5,908 nt of DNA from Gammaproteobacteria bacterium. GTDB lineage: Bacteria > Pseudomonadota > Gammaproteobacteria > Steroidobacterales > SZUA-146. Where the stretch lies: NCBI GenBank assembly GCA_003228965.1, contig QIGP01000374.1, positions 1 through 5,908 on the forward strand, read 5' to 3'. A program made the position numbers and the translations under genes. Below the pieces are notes generated by a model, which was given only the letters and a program-made list of their open reading frames with translations, did not search any database and had not been told where the DNA came from. Shown piece after piece: positions 1 to 5,543 of the stretch (its first letter is position 1; each line of letters opens with the position of its first letter).

Positions 1-3000
1 GTTAGGAAGGCCTCTGCAAATAACGCAACGTCCAGGAAGTTTACTTCGCAGTCGTTGTTGGTATCGGTGTCGCAGCGGTTACCAAACCCGTCACCGTCGA
101 TATCGACCTGCAGTGGATTGGCCACATCAATACAGTTGTCGTTGTTGTCAGCCAGGCCATCTGCGTCACTATCGACGGTGTCTGATGGAGCCGCGTTGAG
201 TTCGTTGAGATAAGCCGAAACCGATTGCGCCGCGGCAGCGTCGATACTCAAGGACGTATGCGCAACAATCGCATCCACCATGCTCGCTGCCGAGCCGTCG
301 TGAAGGTAGGGAGCCGATTGCCACAGGCCATTTAGCGTGGGCGTATCAATAGCAAAGAGCATACCACCGAGCCTGCCACCAGAAGCGGTGGTGAGTGTAC
401 CAACGTCGTGAGCGCCGCCCATAGGCGAGTCGGTCAATACCGAGCTCGCGTGACATGTGCCGCAGCCTAGTTGCAGAAACTGTGCTCTACCTGCGATGGC
501 TTCAGGACTGAACGATTCTTCGGGTGTTCGCACCGGATTAATCGGAACTTGCGAAAGTGACGTGAGGTAGGCCGCCAATGCGTCAAGGTCTGAGCTTAAA
601 CCTGCCTTGGGGTCGCCTAGCGATTGACTGGTAGTGCCATTGAAGAAATCGGCATCAAGCATCAGCCCACTACCGCCCGCAAATCCGCGAATCTGTCCTT
701 CGAAATCCTGGAGCTCGTCGAAGTTGTTGCTCCAGTGGAGACCGCCGTGTGCCATGCCGCCTTTGCCGATCAGTGAAATAGTATTCCGCAGCCCTTCGCC
801 GAACTGGGTGAAATCCCAGACGCGGCCGTCATCGTCACCTTCGTTATGACACGACGCACAGCTCATGTAGTCGCTGGCGGCGAGGCGGTCATCGCGGGCA
901 TCGGTAAACAACTGTTTGCCGAGCAGTACTTCAGCGCTGAGCGTTTCATTGCTCACGACCGATGTGGTTTGGATCAAGGTACTGTCAAAGGCCACGTTTT
1001 GGCTGATTTGGGAAACATCCAGAACGCTTACCGAGCGGTCCATGTAGTTATGTGCGTACAACACGTTACCGTCTGCGGAGAGCACGACGCTCTGAGGCGC
1101 TCTTCCAACATCAAGTCGGAGTAGTTGACCGCCATTGGCCAGATCAACAACGGCAACGTGGCGACTGGTTTCCAGCGCGACAAACAGCTTGTCGCCGTAG
1201 GCGCCAAGGGCAGCCCCGGTAGCAACGCTCGAGTTGTCATGGTCAATGCGACCCAGGGTAAGTTCACTACCCGCCACGAGATTGACTTGCGACGTAACCG
1301 CCCTGACCGTGTGGTCGAAATCGAGCAGACTGCCATCGCGTGCGGTACCCGCAAGAATGTTGTCCTGCTTCGAAGGAACATAGGCCAGCGTGCCATCCAG
1401 GGAAATTACCGGGGCATTCACGTAGTTGGGTATACCGGGTCCTTGAGTTTCGGAAGGGCCCACGAAGAGATGTTGCAAACGAATTGAGCCTTCGTTTTGT
1501 AAGGTCAGTGCATTGATACGCTGGAGTAAACCGCCGTCGCTTGCTTGCGGCGTCACATTCGTTGTGGCTTCGCCGGTAACCTGAGGAGTAATGAATTGGG
1601 TAACCAGAACTTCAGTACTGTCGGAGCTTACGCTTAAGTGTCTCGGCCGATAGCCCAGTGGTGCCATACCGTTAAGGGTGTATGAAGCAACATCAATTCG
1701 GATGAGTTCACCACTTGCTTCCAGTACAACAAACGCTGAGCTGCCATCTGGCGCAATCACCAGGCCGTGAGGCGCTGATCCAGCGGGGAGTAAAATTTCC
1801 TGCAGCAATGCTCGCGAGTTTGCGTCGAGGACACTAATTGTAGCCTGGCTTTTGTTACTCACCCAGACTTCGTTTGTCGAGGCGCTGTACGCCAGGCTCC
1901 ACGGCTTGCCGCCTACTGTAATCTCATCAACTTGAGCGCCGCTTGCAGCCAGTACGCTTACGCTTGCGTTATCCGGGTTAACGTTCCATATCTGCGCGTC
2001 GAGTGTGTCACCGATGCGTATCATCGTAGTGGAGTGAACGGCGCGATTGGCGATGGCTACATTGTCGCCAATGCCGTCGCCGTTACTGTCAACCGATTCA
2101 CGTGGATTGTTGGCGAACACGTCTCCATTGTCGCCAACGCCGTCGTTGTCACTGTCGGCGCTTTCATCAGGGTCGTTCGGGAACGCATCACCGTTGTCTC
2201 CAACTCCATCACCATCGGTGTCGGCCCATTCGTCAGGGTCGTCTGGAAATTCGTCAACGTTGTCGCCATAGCCATCGCCGTCTGTATCTACTGGTGCGTC
2301 CCCGTTCAGTGCTTCCAGTAATTCGAAATCGCCTGAGAATGCTGTCTGCGTGCCAGACGCTATGAATAGTTCGAGCGAGGCTCCGTTCAGATTTTCGAAA
2401 AAGATCAATTCAATATCGTGTGCACCGACATCAAGGTTGATGCTACCGAAACGATCAAGTGGCGCGTGGATCGCATCGTCAACAATAACGTCCTGACCGT
2501 TGACACGTAGTCGAACACCATCGTCGGAGTTGGTGCCGAAAGTGTAGGTGCCTGACACGGCTATACCTATTTGTCCCGTCGCCCGGGCAGCGAATGTGTC
2601 GTTGTAGGGGAAAGGTACGTTATTGGCAAAGTTTCCGGCGAGACCGAGTCCGTCGTAGTAGTCAATGGTGGGCGTTGCCAGGAACTGGGCGCTAACGCCA
2701 CCGCTAGCCAGAAGTACTTCGGTTTCTGCAAGAGTCTCTACAGCGGTATCTGAATCCACAAACAGCATGTCGAAATTACCGTCGCCGATATCGGTACTAC
2801 CGTTAACCGGGACCAGTAACTCGAACGCATTGGAGAACGTGTTCAGGTTGCCTTCGGCCATGAACAATTCCACCGTGGCGCCGCCGCCATTTTCGAAAAA
2901 AACCAGCTCGATTTCATGTACGCCAACGTCCAGGGTGATGCTGCCAAAGCGATCCAGGGGTCCGTGAAGAAGGTCATCGACAATAACGTCTTGTCCATCG

Positions 3001-5276
3001 ACACGTAATCGTACGCCGTCGTCGGAGTTGGTTCCGAACGTATAGGTACCGGCCGTGAAGATTCCGAACTTGCCCGTTGCACGCATAACAAACGTGTTGC
3101 TGTAAGGGAATGTACTGTCGTTGGTAAAGTTACCTGTGCCACCTTGATTGTCGACCAAATTAATGGCGGGCAGCGATTGAAACTGAGCGCTGACACCACC
3201 GCTTGCGAGCAATGCGTCGGCCTGTGCCAGGGTTTCTACCGGGTCGTCTGAATCGACAAACAATACATTGAATGCGCCGTCACCGTTGCCAGGTAACGGC
3301 AGCACATGGGCGTTGGCCCAGTCTGCATGATCGCAATCAACGCCATCGCCGCCGTCGTCGACGCGAAGAGAAAGTGTGCTGACGCCTGCAATGCCGATGT
3401 CGATGTCGACGGCGCCGCTGGCACGGTTCAATACGCTGCTCGTATACAAGGGCAGGTCGTCGCCGTAAACGCTAAATTGCACGCTGCCGCAACTTGAGTC
3501 TGCAATTTCATCATCAATACCAAGTACAGATTTGAAGCGGCTGTAATTACCGTCTACATCGATATCGATGCGCGATACGGCATGAACACCCACTCCTTTG
3601 GCGTAAGCCGTGCCGCGAATGCTCAAAGTGGTGCCGTCGCCCGCTGCGGTTTCACCGTTGCTCATGTCACGTTCGACAGGCCCCCAGCCGTTGATCTCGC
3701 TTTCAAAGGCCAGGTCCGAGATGAAGATTTCGTCGCCCGTTGGGACGTCGGGTTGTCGCTGAACCTGAAGAACGTGTCCTATCGACGGTGTGCTGTTAGC
3801 GTTCACCGCGAAGATCCAGTAGTAACCTGGTACCAATACGTTGGGATTTGGATTCAAGGACAGTTCATAGCTTCCTGCGCCACTGGCGCTGAAGCTAATC
3901 GGCACGAAACGCTGATCGGTGTTGATGGCATGGGTGGTAGCTGACAGGCGCACCATGGAAAATTGGGTAATGCCGCCGGTCGCCGTAACGCTCAAAGTAT
4001 CACCCGCACGTGCGGTTGAAGCGGCGGCAGTGATTTGCGGACGTGTTGCCTGTGAACCGTCATTGTTAAAAAGATACGGTGGCGAGAAGATTTCGCCGTC
4101 AAGGTGATTGGCACTACATCCACCGCACGCGCCGCCGCCGGCGGCGAGCACACGACCGTCACGGAGCAATAGCCCAATCGAATGATAGTTTCGTGGAACG
4201 GTCATCGAGGCCAGAACTTCCCACTCATCGGTTGCAGGTTTGTAAAGTTCCGCGGCATAAATACTCTCGTCGTCGTTAAACAGTCTGCCGTCGGTATTCC
4301 CACCCATGACCAGCACGTCACCTGTTGGAAGGACAACAGAGTTTGAGTTAGCGCGTGGAAAATTTATAGGACTGCCATTGGTAACCACCGGCGCCGGACC
4401 GTTTAAATCGACCAGGTATACGTTGGTGGTAACGGCAGGATTCACCGTGCGATCGTAACCGCCGACCAACATGACTTTACCGACATCGTAGGTGGTCACG
4501 TTGCCGAACATGCGTGTGCGAGTGCCTGCGGGTTGACCAAGTCCTGTGACGTCGCCGCTGCCATAAGGGTCAAATCGGTGCCACGTGGGGGTTGGTCCGC
4601 CGTGAAACACATCGCCATCGGGAGTGACAGCCATTTGGCTCCACCACTGCATGTTGGCGGCGTTGTTAACAACAGTTTCACCGTTAGCCGCGTTTTGCTC
4701 ATTGAGCAAATCAACCATGGTGGCACCGGGAGTGAGTGTCCAGCTATTGGTTGCAGGAGAGAAGCGTTCTGAAGAGTCACCAGCGGTGTTGGCAAATGTT
4801 GAGAAAATGGTGTTGTCAGGAAGCGTAATATTGGTGCCGTACCAGCGGGTACGGTTCATGTTGGGCAATGGTGACCACTGCAAGGCCACGGGGTCAAACG
4901 CGCTTGTGCGTACATCATTTGGATTGCCACCCGAGGCGACCAGGCGACCGTCTTCAAGCGTAGAAACGCCTGCACAAAACATGTCGTGAAAATCGCTGTC
5001 GACAGTGATGAAAGATTCGTTGCCAGGGTCAAATAGTGAAGAATGAGAAAATTCGCGATTGGCTGGAAACGCATTCACTTCCGTAGAAGAGTAAGAGACG
5101 ATTCGGCCGTCGGGCAAGGTGCCCGCGGTAATTGCAATGTGCGGCCACGCGATCGGGCTACCCCAGGCGCCGTCAACTGCATTGCGATTGGCCGGTTCAT
5201 CTTTGGCGTATGTTCCAACACAAAACAGGCACGCCGCGACTGACGCCCAACTCACAAGCAAACCTGGCTTCTTCAT
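1..5276 (-). CDS. Secreted multidomain galactose-oxidase-like / di-heme cytochrome c peroxidase fusion protein (3' end beyond window)
   Basis: One uninterrupted frame of 1,758 codons, translated in full, runs off the left edge without a stop. Domain order by residue: signal peptide 1-24; copper-radical oxidase propeller about 34-395; E-set (DUF1929-like) about 396-507; NPCBM-like 516-658; two PA14-like modules 661-826 and 827-992; type-3 calcium repeats 997-1072; YVTN-like propeller about 1080-1425; di-heme peroxidase module about 1440-1690 with CASCH (1473-1477) and CGTCH (1605-1609); calcium-binding tail from 1699. The ATG at 5276 is chosen because it begins a good export signal (MKK, hydrophobic core, TYA before KDE). 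An in-frame GTG at 5285 is possible but less likely. The only Shine-Dalgarno-like stretch is a weak AAGAG ten bases upstream. Expected site is the periplasm, outer surface or medium. All domain joins are in frame, so this is a natural fusion rather than a frameshift artefact. The substrate is unknown. Related proteins with such tails usually end within about 50-100 residues, so most of the gene is probably present (inference). Confidence 0.95.
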   Translation of the reverse strand, partial: MKKPGLLVSWASVAACLFCVGTYAKDEPANRNAVDGAWGSPIAWPHIAITAGTLPDGRIVSYSSTEVNAFPANREFSHSSLFDPGNESFITVDSDFHDMFCAGVSTLEDGRLVASGGNPNDVRTSAFDPVALQWSPLPNMNRTRWYGTNITLPDNTIFSTFANTAGDSSERFSPATNSWTLTPGATMVDLLNEQNAANGETVVNNAANMQWWSQMAVTPDGDVFHGGPTPTWHRFDPYGSGDVTGLGQPAGTRTRMFGNVTTYDVGKVMLVGGYDRTVNPAVTTNVYLVDLNGPAPVVTNGSPINFPRANSNSVVLPTGDVLVMGGNTDGRLFNDDESIYAAELYKPATDEWEVLASMTVPRNYHSIGLLLRDGRVLAAGGGACGGCSANHLDGEIFSPPYLFNNDGSQATRPQITAAASTARAGDTLSVTATGGITQFSMVRLSATTHAINTDQRFVPISFSASGAGSYELSLNPNPNVLVPGYYWIFAVNANSTPSIGHVLQVQRQPDVPTGDEIFISDLAFESEINGWGPVERDMSNGETAAGDGTTLSIRGTAYAKGVGVHAVSRIDIDVDGNYSRFKSVLGIDDEIADSSCGSVQFSVYGDDLPLYTSSVLNRASGAVDIDIGIAGVSTLSLRVDDGGDGVDCDHADWANAHVLPLPGNGDGAFNVLFVDSDDPVETLAQADALLASGGVSAQFQSLPAINLVDNQGGTGNFTNDSTFPYSNTFVMRATGKFGIFTAGTYTFGTNSDDGVRLRVDGQDVIVDDLLHGPLDRFGSITLDVGVHEIELVFFENGGGATVELFMAEGNLNTFSNAFELLVPVNGSTDIGDGNFDMLFVDSDTAVETLAETEVLLASGGVSAQFLATPTIDYYDGLGLAGNFANNVPFPYNDTFAARATGQIGIAVSGTYTFGTNSDDGVRLRVNGQDVIVDDAIHAPLDRFGSINLDVGAHDIELIFFENLNGASLELFIASGTQTAFSGDFELLEALNGDAPVDTDGDGYGDNVDEFPDDPDEWADTDGDGVGDNGDAFPNDPDESADSDNDGVGDNGDVFANNPRESVDSNGDGIGDNVAIANRAVHSTTMIRIGDTLDAQIWNVNPDNASVSVLAASGAQVDEITVGGKPWSLAYSASTNEVWVSNKSQATISVLDANSRALLQEILLPAGSAPHGLVIAPDGSSAFVVLEASGELIRIDVASYTLNGMAPLGYRPRHLSVSSDSTEVLVTQFITPQVTGEATTNVTPQASDGGLLQRINALTLQNEGSIRLQHLFVGPSETQGPGIPNYVNAPVISLDGTLAYVPSKQDNILAGTARDGSLLDFDHTVRAVTSQVNLVAGSELTLGRIDHDNSSVATGAALGAYGDKLFVALETSRHVAVVDLANGGQLLRLDVGRAPQSVVLSADGNVLYAHNYMDRSVSVLDVSQISQNVAFDSTLIQTTSVVSNETLSAEVLLGKQLFTDARDDRLAASDYMSCASCHNEGDDDGRVWDFTQFGEGLRNTISLIGKGGMAHGGLHWSNNFDELQDFEGQIRGFAGGSGLMLDADFFNGTTSQSLGDPKAGLSSDLDALAAYLTSLSQVPINPVRTPEESFSPEAIAGRAQFLQLGCGTCHASSVLTDSPMGGAHDVGTLTTASGGRLGGMLFAIDTPTLNGLWQSAPYLHDGSAASMVDAIVAHTSLSIDAAAAQSVSAYLNELNAAPSDTVDSDADGLADNNDNCIDVANPLQVDIDGDGFGNRCDTDTNNDCEVNFLDVALFAEAFL
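3..182 (-). other. C-terminal type-3/dockerin-like calcium-binding tail (incomplete)
   Basis: Residues 1699-1758, with the loops DSDADGLADNNDNC and DIDGDGFGNRCD, then TNNDCEVNFLDVALFAEAFL. The last part resembles the start of an EF-hand/dockerin-type pair (NxDxxVNFxDxxxFxxxF). In similar exported proteins a second such half and the stop usually follow shortly. The tail may bind Ca2+ and anchor or sort the protein; no cohesin partner is visible in the window. Confidence 0.75.
207..959 (-). other. Di-heme cytochrome c peroxidase-type module
   Basis: Residues about 1440-1690. It opens with LSAEVLLGKQLFTDAR, then CASCH (residues 1473-1477, bases 846-860), GLHWSNNFDELQDFE, and a second CGTCH (1605-1609, bases 450-464). 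It closes with FAIDTPTLNGLWQSAPYLHDGS, a classic di-heme peroxidase end (given here in shortened form: TPTLNGLW and APYLHDGS). Trp1515 lies 38 residues after the first heme His, close to the spacing of the inter-heme Trp of bacterial CCP, so it may serve electron transfer. Twelve residues after HDG is His1673, where classical CCP has Met and MauG Tyr. Heme attachment requires export and the Ccm system, consistent with the signal peptide. Activity as a peroxidase is likely but untested; an oxidising role on a partner is an alternative. Confidence 0.9.
1002..2039 (-). other. YVTN/YNCE-like beta-propeller module
   Basis: Residues about 1080-1425 show repeated blades of the type NxxVWVSNKSQATISVLDANS, PHGLVIAPDGSSAFVV, PRHLSVSSDSTEVLVTQF, APVISLDGTLAYVPS, KLFVALETSRHVAVVDL and APQSVVLSADGNVLYAHNY. 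Each has a strand, a PxxLxxxxDG turn and an (S/A)VLD close. This pattern is the YVTN/lactonase-like seven-blade propeller often found directly before di-heme peroxidase modules in bacteria. It could serve as a docking or electron-partner surface. No catalytic residues can be assigned. Confidence 0.82.
2061..2288 (-). repeat. Thrombospondin type-3-like calcium repeat, 66-base period
   Basis: Residues 997-1072 form three full 22-residue units and the start of a fourth. Each begins with a calcium loop (DTDGDGYGDN, DTDGDGVGDN, DSDNDGVGDN, DSNGDGIGDN), and the full units continue as xDxFxxDPxE or a variant. The first two units are closest to consensus; the third has FANNPRES, and the fourth stops after its loop. 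Such units bind Ca2+ and form a stiff linker in exported proteins of marine bacteria. Here they separate the oxidase and carbohydrate-binding half from the propeller and heme half. Confidence 0.92.
2301..3296 (-). repeat. Tandem duplication of a PA14-like module (two 498-base copies)
   Basis: Copy 1 is residues 661-826 (bases 2799-3296) and copy 2 is residues 827-992 (bases 2301-2798). Both hold the PA14 core GTYTFGTNSDDGVRLRV, then GQDVIVDD, PLDRFGSI, a HxIEL strand and FFEN. Corresponding landmarks are exactly 166 residues apart from start to end, so there is no net insertion or deletion. By hand count about 100 of 158 aligned positions are identical. DNA similarity is also easy to see, for example around 2503-2563 versus 3001-3061. 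PA14 domains are beta-barrels that commonly bind sugars in bacterial glycosidases and adhesins. A binding or spacer role for this oxidase is inferred. Confidence 0.88.
3303..3731 (-). other. NPCBM-like carbohydrate-binding module
   Basis: Residues about 516-658. It begins FISDLAFESEINGWGPVERD and includes TAYAKGVGVHAVSRIDIDV, the hallmark of NPCBM domains (typically YxKGLGxHAxSxI), followed by the usual FKSVLGIDDE strand and an SVQFSVYGDD strand, ending WANAHVL. NPCBM modules bind glycans in exported enzymes. Here the module directly follows the oxidase and probably directs it to a polysaccharide; the ligand is not readable from sequence. Confidence 0.85.
3756..5204 (-). other. Galactose-oxidase-type copper-radical oxidase module (kelch-like propeller plus E-set domain)
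   Basis: Residues 25-507 follow the catalytic part of fungal galactose oxidase (AA5 family), without its N-terminal CBM32. Visible landmarks: HDMFC with Cys101, equivalent to galactose oxidase Cys228; RTRWY with Tyr146, equivalent to Tyr272 (the Tyr-Cys radical cofactor); PRNYHS with Tyr364 and His365, equivalent to Tyr495/His496; THAINTDQR with His449, equivalent to His581. A CGGC pair (Cys384, Cys387) matches the CGDC disulfide loop, and the module ends with a PGYYWIF strand like PGYWMLF of the E-set domain. All copper ligands are present, so an active oxidase making H2O2 from an alcohol or aldehyde is likely. The Trp that stacks on the cofactor (Trp290) is not at the aligned position, where about Asn163/Thr164 is found. 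The absence of CBM32 resembles glyoxal oxidase and bacterial GlxA proteins, so the substrate need not be galactose. Confidence 0.93.
5205..5276 (-). other. Signal peptide of the long fusion protein
   Basis: Residues 1-24 have a short basic N-terminus (MKK), a hydrophobic core rich in L, V, A and F, and a TYA site followed by charged KDE. This fits Sec export with signal peptidase I cleavage after Ala24. Residues 13-16 (VAAC) also resemble a lipobox, so a lipoprotein cannot be excluded, but the hydrophobic stretch continues past that Cys, which favours ordinary cleavage. Confidence 0.8.
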
Positions 5277-5294
5277 TATGTACACGCTCTTGTC

Positions 5295-5300
5295 ATTATA
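5295..5300 (-). promoter_or_regulatory. Possible -10 element (TATAAT)
   Basis: A perfect TATAAT on the minus strand, 18 bases before the ATG. No good -35 hexamer sits 16-18 bases upstream; that place is occupied by the palindrome. Transcription would start near 5287, giving a leader of about 11 bases and cutting off the weak AAGAG at 5287-5291. The hexamer therefore fits either a leaderless-type start or chance in AT-rich DNA. Confidence 0.35.
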
Positions 5301-5310
5301 TTTTTGTTTG

Positions 5311-5327
5311 CCGGTGCCTAGCACCGG
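5311..5327. promoter_or_regulatory. Perfect palindrome upstream of the long gene (possible operator)
   Basis: CCGGTGCCTAGCACCGG has two 7-base arms and a 3-base centre, 34 bases upstream of the ATG at 5276, in a strongly AT-rich setting. On the minus strand it is followed by CAAACAAAAATATAAT with no T-run, so it is not a good terminator for the upstream gene. On the plus strand it is followed by a T-rich stretch, but no plus-strand gene ends there. If the TATAAT at 5295-5300 is a -10 element, the palindrome is centred near -31, where a repressor or activator could act. Regulator unknown. Confidence 0.45.
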
Positions 5328-5388
5328 TTATTTTATTTATTATTACGCTTTCAATAATCTATCAGCAGGATTCATGCCATGAGCCAAA

Positions 5389-5411
5389 TAAACCGTTAAT
5401 CCATGGGTTTA
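5389..5411 (-). terminator. Weak hairpin after the di-heme peroxidase gene
   Basis: On the minus strand TAAACC and GGTTTA can pair across an 11-base loop and are followed by TTTGG. The stem is only six base pairs, AT-rich, and the T-run is short, so this is a marginal terminator candidate about 130 bases after the stop of the upstream gene. Confidence 0.2.
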
Positions 5412-5543
5412 CCGGACCCTGAGTATTTGACCTGGTTACAATGTGTAAAGTCTTCCGACACAAAATCGCGCTGGCTCATGAAGTTATGAGAGCTGACCTT
5501 CTGGATTATGTTTATAGGCTCGATGTAGCTCGGCTACCAAGGT

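Larger units (their letters stand above)
5277..5543. other. Intergenic region between the two minus-strand genes
   Basis: These 267 bases hold no credible gene. The part nearest the long gene (about 5291-5345) is markedly AT-rich apart from the palindrome. Small inverted repeats include GTAGC/GCTAC at 5525-5537, right after the upstream stop, and CTCAT/ATGAG at 5475-5490; none has a convincing T-run. The length and AT content suggest that the long gene has its own promoter rather than relying only on read-through. Confidence 0.6.

Noticed and set aside
1028..1396. Minus-strand reading frame of 122 codons in another frame
   Set aside because: The overlapping frame encodes clear propeller blades; this one has no recognisable motif.
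1932..2321. Plus-strand reading frame of 129 codons, valine-rich and repetitive
   Set aside because: It is the antisense shadow of the 66-base calcium repeats; its repetitive composition (VVTVGAFIRVV) simply mirrors GAC/GAT codons on the minus strand.
3582..3944. Plus-strand reading frame of 120 codons
   Set aside because: It lies wholly opposite the NPCBM and E-set coding sequence, which shows clear homology on the minus strand, and its own product is unrecognisable.
4131..4145. GC-rich inverted repeat (GCCGCC...GGCGGC)
   Set aside because: It is explained by Ala and Gly codons in the LAAGGGACGG segment of the oxidase and is inside a coding region with no terminator features.
5276..5296. 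Six-codon leader frame MTRACT whose stop overlaps the ATG of the long gene (TAATG)
   Set aside because: Such tiny frames arise often by chance, its ATG overlaps the TATAAT hexamer, and it has no binding site of its own.
5311..5327. Palindrome as a rho-independent terminator of the upstream gene
   Set aside because: On the minus strand the stem is followed by an A-rich stretch, not a T-run; only the plus strand has T's after it, and no gene on that strand needs a terminator.
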